Shown here in pieces: positions 28,054 through 37,438 of a stretch of DNA of 58,488 bases. Within the stretch, counting starts at the first letter, position 1, and every line of letters begins with the position of its first letter. Under the pieces are notes generated by a model that made no database searches, was not told where the DNA came from, and saw nothing but the letters and a program-made list of their open reading frames with translations. Origin of the DNA: CAYSYY01 sp964576115 [NCBI: uncultured Gemmatimonadota bacterium] (GTDB taxonomy: Bacteria > Blakebacterota > Blakebacteria > Blakebacterales); contig CAZNUA010000022.1 of NCBI GenBank assembly GCA_964576115.1, positions 1 through 58,488 of the forward strand. Direction: 5' to 3'. The position numbers and the translations under genes are program-made.

Positions 28054-29181
28054 TCAGCGATTGCGGGTCAGGTCGATCGTCAAACCCAGGTTCAGCCCCG
28101 ATACAATCACATGCTCTGCATTCACGATCCGCATCATGACCCCCAGTGAGAGGCCCCGGGCCAGCCACCAATCCTTCCCCACCGCCAGGTAGTACCCGAC
28201 GGCCGGTTCGCCTTCGGTGTCCTTGTTGTTGAGGGGATTGAGGGGATCTGAACCCGCGAAGGTGAAGCTGGAAAAGACCAGGGCGGTCGCGACCCACCAC
28301 TGCCGGGGTGGGAAGTAGAAACCGAGGCCGGTTCCGACATAGCTTGTCTTGAGCTCGTCATCCTCGGTGGTCTGCTGGCTGACGCTGTTCACCTCGGCAT
28401 CGGGATCGGCTGCTCGATCGTTGCCGATGTTGAAGAAGAGCATCAGATCCCCGACCACGATTTTGCCAAAGAGAATGTCCCAGCCGAAACCGGCGCCGGT
28501 GAAGGTGGCTGGTTCCAGCCGGCTGTCGGCGGTGCCGGTCAGGCTGGCCGGACCGGGGCTCAGGCGCATGAGCCAGCCCGTATGCCGGGCTTCGCTACGC
28601 CAGTCGGTCGCAACCGGTCCTGCCCCGCCCGGCTGAGCGGCTGTCTCGCGACCCGGATCCCGGACCGGAGCGGGTTCTGGTTCGGGGACCGCTTCGCCGG
28701 CCACCTTGCGGGCCAGTTCATCGGCGACCTGGGCGGTGGCCTCGGTCATGACCTGCTCGATTCCGTTCACGTCGGTGTAGGCCACGTGCTCGATGCGGGC
28801 GCTCTCGACATCCACGATCCGCACCTGCAGACTGTACAGGGTACCGACTTTCGACACGCTCCCCGCCACCATCTTGCGCACCCCCAGGATTCGGCCGACC
28901 TGCACCACGCACTCGTCTGTGTCACAGGCCCCTGAGAACTGAAAGCCCTGTTCGGTGAGGATCGACTGCATCCGGTTGCGCTCGACCACATCGAAGATGG
29001 CCTGCTCGGACAGCTTGACCCGCAGGCGCTCCGTGATCGCCCGGGCTTCGCCCTCGCCCACATCGATGACATCCAGATCGATGACGGCTATGAGCATCGG
29101 CTGCGGCTGGGCTCGGACAGGGGCCGGAAGGGTAAGCCCGGCCAGCAGCAGGAGCGTCAGGAAATTAGTCTGCCGTCGCAC
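28054..29181 (-). CDS. CsgG/LpoB-like domain protein with C-terminal outer-membrane barrel
   Basis: 375 aa from a GTG with a strong TGGAGG site. The signal peptide ends PVRAQ. The first domain (~28-145) reads MLIAVIDLDVIDVGEGEARAITERLRVKL ... FDVVERNRMQSILTEQGFQFSGACDTDECVVQVGRILGV, the CsgG/HfaB-like fold common in outer-membrane lipoproteins. A Pro-rich linker (~165-190) leads to an amphipathic-strand region that looks like a small beta-barrel ending in LTIDLTRNR. Family precedent suggests assembly or sensing at the outer membrane; the precise role is not known. Confidence 0.75.
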   Translation of the reverse strand: MRRQTNFLTLLLLAGLTLPAPVRAQPQPMLIAVIDLDVIDVGEGEARAITERLRVKLSEQAIFDVVERNRMQSILTEQGFQFSGACDTDECVVQVGRILGVRKMVAGSVSKVGTLYSLQVRIVDVESARIEHVAYTDVNGIEQVMTEATAQVADELARKVAGEAVPEPEPAPVRDPGRETAAQPGGAGPVATDWRSEARHTGWLMRLSPGPASLTGTADSRLEPATFTGAGFGWDILFGKIVVGDLMLFFNIGNDRAADPDAEVNSVSQQTTEDDELKTSYVGTGLGFYFPPRQWWVATALVFSSFTFAGSDPLNPLNNKDTEGEPAVGYYLAVGKDWWLARGLSLGVMMRIVNAEHVIVSGLNLGLTIDLTRNR

Positions 29182-29198
29182 GGAATCCTCCAGTACCG

Positions 29199-29207
29199 AT
29201 TATCACA
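29199..29207 (-). promoter_or_regulatory. Candidate extended -10 of the CsgG-like operon
   Basis: On the minus strand TG-T-GATAAT forms an extended -10 about 18 nt upstream of the GTG start, with no good -35. It would start the three-gene transcript ending at 26348. Confidence 0.35.
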
Positions 29208-29297
29208 CGCGTTGATCGTCACATCCATATTCCTCCGCGATCGACGCACCGGCCGGTGAACGATTGAGCCGGACAGTAGCACCGGGCCGCCGGGCGG

Positions 29298-31628
29298 TCA
29301 ACGCACCCCCCCGGGTGCGATCCGTACCAGACCGGCATCGATATACTGCCCCCCGCCGGTCTGCCGGCAGTGAATGGCGATCACGTTCCCGCGGCGCTTG
29401 AGCGCGGCCAGAGCCCCGGTCCGGATCGGTTCGTCCACATAGGTGGTGGTATATCCGCCGAGTTCAGCCGCTGGCACGCCGTTGAGATATACCTCGGCGT
29501 CCTCGTCGTGATGGATGAAGAGCCAGAGATCGGAGTAGGAACCGCGCGGCAGATCGCGCGGCAGGTCGAAGGTACGCCGGATCCAGATGTCAGCGGACTC
29601 CCAGAGGGTGCGGTTGACCGCCCCCGGAGTGTCCTCGCGCCCGAAACCGGCTTCGCCCTCGGCCCAGCCGGTATCATCGAACTCGGGCTCGAACCAGTCG
29701 TCGGCGGGAGTCTCGAACGCATAACGCCAGAGAACGGCCTCATCCCGGGCGGTGGGAACGACGGGCAGAACCACCGGCGGAGGTTCGAAGAGCCGGGCCG
29801 CGGCGGCCCGCGCTCGCGCCTCGTCCATCTTGACCAGCTCGCGGTCATACGTCATCAGCCCGTTGACCTCGATCTCGACATCGGAGGTCTGGGTGTAAAC
29901 CGCGGCCGAGAGGCCGGGTTCGCCGATCAGGCGGTGCAGGCGGCGCAGGAGCAGTTCGTAGGCCGCAGTCAGCTCGTCGGCATCCTCGTAGTTGCGGTAG
30001 CCCCAGTTCCGCTCGCTCTGCCACAGGTGACCCTCGACCGGATAACCCAGGCCCCCGAATTCGCCCAGGACGATGGCCCGCTCGGACTCGGCCGGCGGAG
30101 CCGCCGGACCGGGATAGCGGTGAATGTCGTGGACATGCCCTACCCCCCGATCGGTCCAGCCGCTGGCACTGTTCACCAGCCGGGAGGGATCGAGGGTTTC
30201 GACCCAGGCCGTTATCCGTTCGGTGTCGTACTGTCCCCAGCCCTCGTTGATCGGTACCCACATGATGATCGAGGGGTGATTGCGGTAGGCGTCGACCATC
30301 CGGCCCAGTTCGAGCTCGAACTGCCTCTGCGCCTGGGTGGCGGCGACCGGGTTCTCCTCGTTCCGGCTCAGGCCGTTGGAGCCGCTCGGCATGTCCTGCC
30401 ACACCAGCAGGCCGAGCCGGTCGCACCAGGTGTACCACCGGTCGGGCTCGATTTTGACGTGCTTGCGGGCCAGGTTGAAACCCAGTCTTTTCGTTACTTC
30501 GATATCGTAGCGCAGGGCCTCGTCGGTCGGGGCGGTATAGAGCCCGTCGGGCCAGAACCCCTGGTCGAGGGGACCGACCTGGAAGAGAAACTCGTTATTG
30601 AGCAGCAGTCGGGTGATACCGTTCTCATCCGGTCCCAGCGATATCTTGCGCATCCCGAAGTAGGTGTCGACTTCGTCGATGACCCGCCCCTGTTCGAGCA
30701 GAGTCACCTGCATGACATAGAGAAACGGGTCGTCCGGCGACCAGAGCCGCAGATCGGACAGGGGCAGCGCCAATTCCTTTCCCGGTTGCCCGGTGATACG
30801 GCCGGCAACGCGATCCCCGGCCAGGGCCACTGCCGAAACCGTGTGCCCGTCATCCGCACCGGCCACGGCCGCTTCCAGCCGCAGAACGCCGGCATCGATA
30901 TCGGGGGTTTGCACGAGATGATCGATGTAGGTCGCCGGGACCGGCTCGAGCCAGACCGAACGCCAGATCCCCGTCGTGGGGGTGTACCAGATTCCGCGGG
31001 GCTCGTCGACCTGCTTGCCCCGCGGCTGATAGCCGCTGCTGCTCGGATCCCAGACCGCCACCACGATCTCCTGCCCGGCTCCGGAATTCAGCGCCGAGGT
31101 GATATCGAAGGTAAAGGGCGTATAGCCGCCACGGTGTTCGCCCACCCGCTGACCGTTGACCCAGACGATCGCTTCCCAGTCCACCGCCCCGAAATGGAGC
31201 AGGACGCGCTCGGACCGCCAGCCGGCCGGAATCGTGCAGCTGCGCCGGTACCAGAGTCGCTCCCCGGCTCCCACCCGGCGCCAGACCCCTGAGAGCACGC
31301 TCTCGATTCCAAAGGGGACCAGGATCTCGCCCTGCCAGGTCTGCGGTCGGGGATCGTTCCGTGGGGCAACGGCATATTCCCAGAGCCCGTTGAGGCACGC
31401 CCATTGCTCTCGCACCATCTGCGGCCGGGGGTACTCCCGATGCACGGTTTCCGGAGTTACATCGGCGGCCCACCGGGTCATGAGGGGGCCATCGATCGGC
31501 TGCCACTGGGCCCTGACGCGACCGGCGGTACCAAGCACGAGCAGGGCAGCCGGAAACAGAGCGAAGAGATGCCGAGACCGGGCAGTCCGCGAGGACGCTC
31601 CTGATATGACCGGGGAATGGCGCTCCAT
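29298..31628 (-). CDS. GH2-family glycoside hydrolase (beta-galactosidase/glucuronidase-like)
   Basis: 776 aa with a signal peptide ending RVRAQWQ. A jelly-roll sugar-binding domain (WYRRSCTIPAGW, VWVNGQRVGEHRGGYTPFTFDIT) is followed by an Ig-like sandwich. The TIM barrel carries acid/base E462 in VPINEGWG and nucleophile E523 in LGEFGG. A C-terminal carbohydrate-binding-like module (FDDTGWAEGEAGFG, WIRRTFDLP, VYLNGVPAAEL) completes it. The exact beta-glycosidic substrate cannot be told from sequence. A GGGAGAAG site precedes the ATG. The leader upstream is long and hairpin-rich, with a TATAAT about 150 nt away, so it may be regulated at that level. Confidence 0.9.
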   Translation of the reverse strand: MERHSPVISGASSRTARSRHLFALFPAALLVLGTAGRVRAQWQPIDGPLMTRWAADVTPETVHREYPRPQMVREQWACLNGLWEYAVAPRNDPRPQTWQGEILVPFGIESVLSGVWRRVGAGERLWYRRSCTIPAGWRSERVLLHFGAVDWEAIVWVNGQRVGEHRGGYTPFTFDITSALNSGAGQEIVVAVWDPSSSGYQPRGKQVDEPRGIWYTPTTGIWRSVWLEPVPATYIDHLVQTPDIDAGVLRLEAAVAGADDGHTVSAVALAGDRVAGRITGQPGKELALPLSDLRLWSPDDPFLYVMQVTLLEQGRVIDEVDTYFGMRKISLGPDENGITRLLLNNEFLFQVGPLDQGFWPDGLYTAPTDEALRYDIEVTKRLGFNLARKHVKIEPDRWYTWCDRLGLLVWQDMPSGSNGLSRNEENPVAATQAQRQFELELGRMVDAYRNHPSIIMWVPINEGWGQYDTERITAWVETLDPSRLVNSASGWTDRGVGHVHDIHRYPGPAAPPAESERAIVLGEFGGLGYPVEGHLWQSERNWGYRNYEDADELTAAYELLLRRLHRLIGEPGLSAAVYTQTSDVEIEVNGLMTYDRELVKMDEARARAAAARLFEPPPVVLPVVPTARDEAVLWRYAFETPADDWFEPEFDDTGWAEGEAGFGREDTPGAVNRTLWESADIWIRRTFDLPRDLPRGSYSDLWLFIHHDEDAEVYLNGVPAAELGGYTTTYVDEPIRTGALAALKRRGNVIAIHCRQTGGGQYIDAGLVRIAPGGVR

Positions 31629-31699
31629 CGTTCTTCTCCCGATTGGGGTGCATCCCGATTGTGGTCAGCCCGGGCGGGAAGGCCAAGCAGTAAAATGCA

Positions 31700-31760
31700 C
31701 CCGGCGGTCATCGCTATCGCGACAACCGCCGGGCATCGGTGGGGGGAGGAAAACCCACCG
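31700..31760 (-). other. Two consecutive hairpins in the ADOP-GH2 intergenic region
   Basis: CCCGGCGGT (31700-31708) pairs with ACCGCCGGG (31725-31733), with CGC/GCG pairing inside, and CGGTGGG (31737-31743) pairs with CCCACCG (31754-31760). On the minus strand they lie after the ADOP stop (31822) and before the GH2 start. They may be the terminator of the permease gene or a leader structure of GH2. T-runs are short. Confidence 0.45.
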
Positions 31761-31779
31761 TTATATACATATTGTACTA

Positions 31780-31785
31780 ATTATA
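31780..31785 (-). promoter_or_regulatory. TATAAT -10 element upstream of GH2, in an AT-rich patch
   Basis: A perfect TATAAT reads on the minus strand in an otherwise rare AT-rich stretch (31761-31793). It overlaps an inverted repeat TTGTA-N7-TACAA (31772-31788). The -35 is not clear. Transcription from here would cross both hairpins before reaching GH2. Confidence 0.4.
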
Positions 31786-31821
31786 CAAATAGATGCCTTT
31801 TCGGAACCGAACCGCTTGCGA

Positions 31822-34266
31822 TCATTCCAGGCGCAGGACCGAAGCCGGGTCGGTTCGCGCCGCCCGCACGGCGGGTACCGTACCGGCGATCAGAGCGATG
31901 AGACCGAGCACGATCACAGCACCGATCATGGTCGTCGTATCGGTTACACCTACCCCATAGATGAAACTGGCCAGCAGGCGGTTCAGTCCCAAGGCCGCCG
32001 CCAGTCCAACCAGCAGACCGGTACCCACCAGCAGAGCCCCCTGCCGCAGAACCAGAGTGATGATCCGGTTGCTGTCGGCGCCCAGCGCCACCCGGATACC
32101 GAGTTCGTTCTGCCGTGAGGCCACCGAATAACTCAGCACGCCGTAGAGCCCGACTGCGGACAGTACCAGCGCTGCGGAGGCAAAGATGAGCAGGATCAGC
32201 ATGAACGACCGGCGGGCGGTCAGTGAGGTGGAGAGAACGTCCTCGATCATCCGGATATCGTTGAGCGGCTGGCGCGGGTCGATCTCGAGCACGGCCTCGC
32301 GCAGGCCGCGGATGAATCCTTCGTCCGGCCGGGCGTGATCGACGACCAGGGTCATATAGGCCATCGGCGCCTGCAGGTAGCTGCGGTAGATCTCCGACCG
32401 GGGCGCTTCATCGAGCCCGTCGAAGAGAGTATTGCCGACGATCCCGACGATCGTCGACCAGGCGAAATCGGGCGTATCGGGGTCGTCCCAGGTGACCCGC
32501 TTGCCGATCGGATCCTCATCGGGCCAGAATTCGGCCGCCGCGGCCTCGTTGATGACGACCGCGTGGGGTGCGCCGCCGTCATCCTCGGCGGTGAGCAGCC
32601 GTCCCCGGATCAAGGGGATTTCCATAACCTCGAAATACCCGGGAGTGGCGATCTGATAACCGGTCGCCGGTCCTTCGCCCGGTTCGTAGGTGCGGCCTTC
32701 GATATCGAATCCGATGTTGCCGGTAATGGCCGGGTCGATCGGCAGACTCAGGATTCCCGCCGCCCGGCGTACTCCCGGCAGGGCCTCGATGTTCTCGATA
32801 ATCCGTTCGTAGTGCAGGGCGGGATCGTCGAGTTCGCCCATGGTGGTTGAGGGAATCCAGAGGTTGGCGGCCAGCACGCCCTCGGTCCGGAAACCGGGGT
32901 CAACCGCCCGGAGGTTCATGAAGGTCCGCAGCATCAGGCCGGCACCGACGAGCAGGAGCAGCGAGAGCGCGACTTCAGCCACGATCAGAGTGTTGCGGAG
33001 TCGACTGCGGCTGCGCCCACCGCTCAGATGTCCCCCCCCCTCGCGGATGGCGGCGTGCAGATCGCCCCGCAGGACCTGACTGGAGGGGACGAGGCCGAAG
33101 ACGATGCCGGTGAGCATCGAGACGGTAATGGTGAAAATGATGACCCGTCCGTTTATGGCGACCGCCGCTGCCCGGGGGAGTTCTTCGGGAGAGAGCGCCA
33201 GGAGAGCGTCGGTTCCCCAGAGAGCGAGAATGATCCCGAGACCTCCCCCCATCAGCGCCAGGACCACGCTCTCGGAGATCAGCTGCAGCGTCAGCCGCTG
33301 TCCTCCGGCCCCCAGGGCGCTGCGCACGCCCAGTTCCTGGGCCCGTCCGGTGGCTCTGACGATCAGCAGGTTGGCCACATTGGCACAGGCGATCAGCAGC
33401 ACGAAACCGACCGCAGCCAGAAAGACGATCAGGGTTCCCCGAACATCTCCTACCACCGTTTCCTTCATCGGTTCGAGAAGGATTCCCTCGTCCTGATTCG
33501 TGTCAGGATACTCTTCGGCCAGGTTGGCGGCGATGGCACTCATCTCGGCCTGCGCCTGTTCGAGAGTCACGTCCTCTTTGATCCGGCCGAAAACGTTGAA
33601 ATATTCGGCCCCACGCATCGCCTCGGGATCTGGTCCGATGTTGACGGGCGGATCGGGTACCCGCCAGCGGGCCGCTTTCCAGATCTCGACCCCGGGAGCG
33701 AAATCGAAGTCGGCCGGGAGAACCCCGACGATGAGCCACGGCTCGTCGCTGAGCGAGAGGGTCCGTCCGACGACAGCTGGATCGGAACCGAACGAAGATC
33801 GCCAGAGAGCATCGGATATCAGGGCCACCCGCTCACCGCCGGGAAGATCGATGCCGGGATCGAAAACCCGTCCTAGCTGAGCCCGGATTCCGAGCAGTTT
33901 GAAGAAAGTCGCCGTGACGCTGACTCCGTCGGCCTGCCGGGGGATTCCGTCTTCGAGCAGGATCCCGTCACTGCCGCACCAACCCGCCAGCCCCTCCAAA
34001 GTCGTGTTCATCTCCGCCCAGTCGATGAAGTCTGCGGGAGCGACGTTGTCCTGTTCGAATCCGGGGGAGACCCCGAAAAGCCTGATCAGGCGCTCCGAGT
34101 CCGGGTAATCGAGCGGTTCCAGAATGATCGTATTGACGATGCTGAAGATCGAGGCGGTGGCGCCGATCCCCAGCGCCAGAGTGAAGACCGCCACCACGGT
34201 GAAGCGCGGCTGGCGCAGCATGGTGCGCAGGCCGTAGCGCAGATCGAACAGCAGGTTTCCCATCAT
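31822..34266 (-). CDS. ADOP-type orphan ABC permease (FtsX/MacB duplicated), short form
   Basis: 814 aa from ATG 34266 (CGGGAG site). It contains two FtsX-like permease units, each with a MacB periplasmic domain. Landmarks are VFTLALGIGATASIFSIVNTIILEPLDYPDSERL at the N-terminus, ANVANLLIVRATGRAQELGVRSALGAGGQRL at ~340, and YGVLSYSVASRQNELGIRVALGADSNRI near the end. It closes with the hallmark VRAARTDPASVLRLE. The usual N-terminal PadR-associated prefix domain is absent, and no ATPase gene is adjacent. The role is unknown; macrolide or lipoprotein export is the family precedent. Tandem with the longer paralogue at 34519-37197. Confidence 0.88.
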   Translation of the reverse strand: MMGNLLFDLRYGLRTMLRQPRFTVVAVFTLALGIGATASIFSIVNTIILEPLDYPDSERLIRLFGVSPGFEQDNVAPADFIDWAEMNTTLEGLAGWCGSDGILLEDGIPRQADGVSVTATFFKLLGIRAQLGRVFDPGIDLPGGERVALISDALWRSSFGSDPAVVGRTLSLSDEPWLIVGVLPADFDFAPGVEIWKAARWRVPDPPVNIGPDPEAMRGAEYFNVFGRIKEDVTLEQAQAEMSAIAANLAEEYPDTNQDEGILLEPMKETVVGDVRGTLIVFLAAVGFVLLIACANVANLLIVRATGRAQELGVRSALGAGGQRLTLQLISESVVLALMGGGLGIILALWGTDALLALSPEELPRAAAVAINGRVIIFTITVSMLTGIVFGLVPSSQVLRGDLHAAIREGGGHLSGGRSRSRLRNTLIVAEVALSLLLLVGAGLMLRTFMNLRAVDPGFRTEGVLAANLWIPSTTMGELDDPALHYERIIENIEALPGVRRAAGILSLPIDPAITGNIGFDIEGRTYEPGEGPATGYQIATPGYFEVMEIPLIRGRLLTAEDDGGAPHAVVINEAAAAEFWPDEDPIGKRVTWDDPDTPDFAWSTIVGIVGNTLFDGLDEAPRSEIYRSYLQAPMAYMTLVVDHARPDEGFIRGLREAVLEIDPRQPLNDIRMIEDVLSTSLTARRSFMLILLIFASAALVLSAVGLYGVLSYSVASRQNELGIRVALGADSNRIITLVLRQGALLVGTGLLVGLAAALGLNRLLASFIYGVGVTDTTTMIGAVIVLGLIALIAGTVPAVRAARTDPASVLRLE

Positions 34267-34480
34267 GCGTCTCCCGAGCGGGGATGATGACAGATCTCGG
34301 AGGAAATTTCCGCAAGAAATGTGCCAACAGCAGCCGGCCGAAAGAACATCCGAAGCTGTCCGCAATCACACCGAAGACTACTTTCGATCCGGACCTGCCG
34401 GTGTCCGCCTGCGGGAAGGTCGTGTGCCGGAAACGGACAGAGGTATGAGACTGCCCTCAGGAGGAAAGATCCGGCCCTAT

Positions 34481-34516
34481 CTGGCAGTAAACGGAGTCTG
34501 GTCCGTCCTCTGCCAG
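34481..34516 (-). repeat. Hairpin just after the second ADOP stop
   Basis: CTGGCAG-taa-ACGGA, loop GTCTGG, TCCGT-cct-CTGCCAG forms a two-part stem a few bases beyond the stop at 34519. No U-run follows, so it may be an mRNA-stabilising or weakly terminating element between the two permease genes. Confidence 0.4.
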
Positions 34517-34518
34517 CC

Positions 34519-37197
34519 TTACTCCTGCCGCAGGGTCTCCACCGGATCGATCCGGGTCGTCCGCCAGGCCGGCGCCCATACGGCCACGATCGCAACCAGG
34601 GCCAGAAAGACCGGCGCCGCGATAAAGGTGACGGGGTCGATCGCCGCCACGCCGAAGAGCTGGCTGCGATAGACGATCCCGAGCGCCCCGGCCAGGGGCA
34701 ATCCGATCCCGATCCCGATGGCCACCTTGAGCAATCCCTGTCCGATCACCATCCCGAGCAGATTCGGGCTGCGGGCCCCGAGGGCCATCCGGATGCCGAT
34801 CTCATGCCGGCGCTGGGTAGTCGCAAAGGCCATCACCCCGTAGATGCCGACTGCGGCCAGCAGGAGCGCGGCGCCGGCAAAAAGGCCGAGCAGGAGGGTG
34901 ATGAAACCGCTCTCTTCGGTGGAGGCTCGCCGGTAGTCCTCCATGGTTCTGACCTGCGAGATCGGCTGTTCGGGATCCAGCTTCAGAACCTGGTCCCGGA
35001 TCGGTTCGACCAGGGCGAGAGGATCGCCGGCCGTTTTGGCTACCAGGTAGTAACCCAGGTCGTTGTCGAGAGCGTGCGGGATGTAGATCTGCCAGCGGGA
35101 CTGCTCGGCCACACCATTGAGTTTGACATGGTCGACCACCCCGACGACCTCGAGCCAGTCGGGATCGGGGTCATCAAAGGAACCAAAGGCGAGCCGCTTG
35201 CCCAGCGGGCTCTCTCCCGGCCAGTAATGTTCGGCGACCTGCTCGTCCACGATCACTGTCAGCCGGTTGCCGGTGCCGTCGTCTTCACGGGTGAATTCGC
35301 GCCCGGCGAGCAGGGCAATCCCCATGGTGCGGAAATAGTCGGCACTGACCGCACTCATCTCGGCGAAGATCCCGCCCTCGTTCTCCGGCGGCGGGTGGCC
35401 TTCGACGTGAAAGCTGTTCTGCCAGTTGTCGCGCCCCAGCGGCAGGACGTAGGTCGTAGCGGCCGAGACCACCCCGGGCAGGGCCCGGACGCGATCGAGC
35501 AGATCGTAGTAGAAGGCAAGACGCCGGGCCTCATCAGGGTATTTCGCCCCCGGCAGATCGATTTCCATGCTCAGGACGTTGTCCGCTTCGAGCCCGGTTT
35601 CGGCCCCGGTCATCTGCGCGAAACTCCTGAGCATGAGTCCGGCCCCGGTCAACAGGACCAGCGCCAGGGTCATCTCGATTACGACCAGACCGCCCTGCAG
35701 GCGCTGCCGGCCCCGCCCGGCCGAAGAGCGGGTACCTTCCTTGAGGAACTCCTGCAGGGCGGGCCGTCTGGCCTTCAGAGCCGGAGCCAGCCCGAAGAGC
35801 AGACCGGTCAGCAGAGCGATCAGGAGGGTGCCGGCAATGACTGTGAAATCCACGCTGATCGTGAAGATGCGGGGGATCTCCCCGGCCAGAGTTGTCGCCA
35901 GAATGCGGGTAGTCCCGAAAGCCAGGGCTATCCCGAGCGCACCTCCCGTGAGCCAGAGCAGAAGGCTTTCAGACAGCATGAGCCGGATCAGCTGCCCGCC
36001 CCCTGCTCCGAGCGTGGAACGGACTGCAAGCTCGTGCTGGCGGGTCGTGGCTCGTACGACGAGGATATTGGCTACATTGGCGCAGGCAATCAGCAGCAAC
36101 AACCCGACCGCCAGCAGCAGAATCAGAAGAGGCGTCCGGGAATCCTCCGTCATCATGGTGTGGAGCATCTCGCTGTTGATCCGAACTCCGGTATTGGTGT
36201 CGGGGTATTCCTGTTCGATCTCGATCGCCACCCGTTCCAGATCCGCCCGGGCTTCTTCCAGGTCAACCCCCGGCCGCAGGCGCCCGAGGGCCGCGATCCC
36301 CGGGTGATTGCCCCGGTTGGTGATCCAGTTCTCGGCAAAGAGCGCGATCGGCACATAGATATCCACCTGACTGCTTCCCGGGGGAAACAGAAAATCCTGC
36401 CCGACGACGCCGACAATCGTGTAGGGTTGATCATCGAGTGTGAGCACCCGTCCCAGGATCTCCGGATCACCGCCGAACCGCTCGTTCCAGCACCCCAGGG
36501 AGAGGATCGTCACCCGTTCGGCACCGATCTGGTCATCCTCGGGAGTGAAGGCCCGGCCCATAAACGGTTCGATCCCGATCAGATCGAAGGAGGAAGCCGT
36601 GATCCGGGCCATGCGCAGTTCAACCGGGTGGCCTTCACCGCTCAGGTTCAATCCCCCGTAGTTGTAGCAGGCCATCTCTTCGAAGACCGTGTTCCGCTCC
36701 CGCCAGTCGAGATAGTTCGGATACGAGACCGAGGCATCGGGAAAATTGCGCAGGCGCTCCCAGAGATACACCATCCGGTCACTGTCCTGATAGGGCAGCG
36801 GCGCGAGCAGTACCCCGTTCACCAGACTCAGGATGGTCGCAGTGGCGCCGATGCCCAGGGCCAGGGTCAGCACGGCTATGACGGAAACCAGCGGACTCTT
36901 CCGGAACATACGCAGGCCGAATTTCAGATCACCGGTGATACCATCCATGGCGAGTCTCCTCTGCTCCCGACGCACCGCCGGTTCGGTGACGGTCCGGCAA
37001 TCCGCTTCGATTTGGGTCAGGTTCCCGAAAACCTCCCGAGCCCGGCGCCGGGCCTGCCCGGGCTCGATCCCCTCCGCTATGAACTCCCGGGCCCGCATCT
37101 CGAGGTAGAACTCGATCTCGTCGCGGATATCGCGTTCGGAGTCGAAGCGGAAACGGGTGATCCGGAACAGACGTCTGAAGGGTTTCGGCACAGACAT
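34519..37197 (-). CDS. ADOP-type orphan ABC permease with N-terminal prefix domain
   Basis: 892 aa from ATG 37197 (MSVPKPFRRLF). The first ~85 residues form the prefix domain (RDIRDEIEFYLEMRAREFIAEGIEPGQARRRAREVFGNL) that marks acidobacterial-type duplicated orphan permeases. The two FtsX/MacB halves follow: LTLALGIGATATILSLVNGVLLAPLPYQDSDRM, IACANVANILVVRATTRQHELAVRSTLGAGGGQL, YGVMAFATTQRRHEIGIRMALGARSPNL, and the terminal TTRIDPVETLRQE. No ATP-binding subunit lies near. It pairs with the shorter paralogue downstream, 253 nt away. Confidence 0.9.
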   Translation of the reverse strand: MSVPKPFRRLFRITRFRFDSERDIRDEIEFYLEMRAREFIAEGIEPGQARRRAREVFGNLTQIEADCRTVTEPAVRREQRRLAMDGITGDLKFGLRMFRKSPLVSVIAVLTLALGIGATATILSLVNGVLLAPLPYQDSDRMVYLWERLRNFPDASVSYPNYLDWRERNTVFEEMACYNYGGLNLSGEGHPVELRMARITASSFDLIGIEPFMGRAFTPEDDQIGAERVTILSLGCWNERFGGDPEILGRVLTLDDQPYTIVGVVGQDFLFPPGSSQVDIYVPIALFAENWITNRGNHPGIAALGRLRPGVDLEEARADLERVAIEIEQEYPDTNTGVRINSEMLHTMMTEDSRTPLLILLLAVGLLLLIACANVANILVVRATTRQHELAVRSTLGAGGGQLIRLMLSESLLLWLTGGALGIALAFGTTRILATTLAGEIPRIFTISVDFTVIAGTLLIALLTGLLFGLAPALKARRPALQEFLKEGTRSSAGRGRQRLQGGLVVIEMTLALVLLTGAGLMLRSFAQMTGAETGLEADNVLSMEIDLPGAKYPDEARRLAFYYDLLDRVRALPGVVSAATTYVLPLGRDNWQNSFHVEGHPPPENEGGIFAEMSAVSADYFRTMGIALLAGREFTREDDGTGNRLTVIVDEQVAEHYWPGESPLGKRLAFGSFDDPDPDWLEVVGVVDHVKLNGVAEQSRWQIYIPHALDNDLGYYLVAKTAGDPLALVEPIRDQVLKLDPEQPISQVRTMEDYRRASTEESGFITLLLGLFAGAALLLAAVGIYGVMAFATTQRRHEIGIRMALGARSPNLLGMVIGQGLLKVAIGIGIGLPLAGALGIVYRSQLFGVAAIDPVTFIAAPVFLALVAIVAVWAPAWRTTRIDPVETLRQE

Positions 37198-37363
37198 GGG
37201 ATTCGGGTTCCTGATTCTCTCCTGCGACCGTTTCGTCAGCAACGACACCGGCCTCGTCGGCAATCGTGCCAGCTGTACGGCTAACACCTCAGTGGTTTAG
37301 GTATATAACTATACGCGGCGTACCGGTACAGGGTTTCAATCCTGTGGCGGCGGCAGTCGTCAA

Positions 37364-37383
37364 TCACCTGCAACCGCAGGTGA
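37364..37383. terminator. Hairpin downstream of the Gfo/Idh gene
   Basis: TCACCTGC, loop AACC, GCAGGTGA is a perfect 8-bp stem about 55 nt after the Gfo/Idh stop on the minus strand. There is no T-run, so it is a possible terminator or stabiliser of the four-gene transcript. Confidence 0.35.
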
Positions 37384-37438
37384 ACCGTGCCCTGCAGACA
37401 TGTACTTCTCGAGGGGTGGGGTGGGTGTACGGCGCCCT

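Noticed and set aside
29370-31292. A 640-codon plus-strand frame opposite GH2
   Set aside because: Antisense to a gene with an intact catalytic pair; composition is low-complexity.
34321-37284. A 987-codon plus-strand frame opposite the second ADOP gene
   Set aside because: It is the antisense shadow of a clear permease, Arg/Gln/Pro-rich without recognisable domains; high GC keeps such frames open.
37323-37348. A T-arm-like segment (GGGTTTCAATCC) suggesting a tRNA
   Set aside because: No matching acceptor, D or anticodon stems can be built around it.
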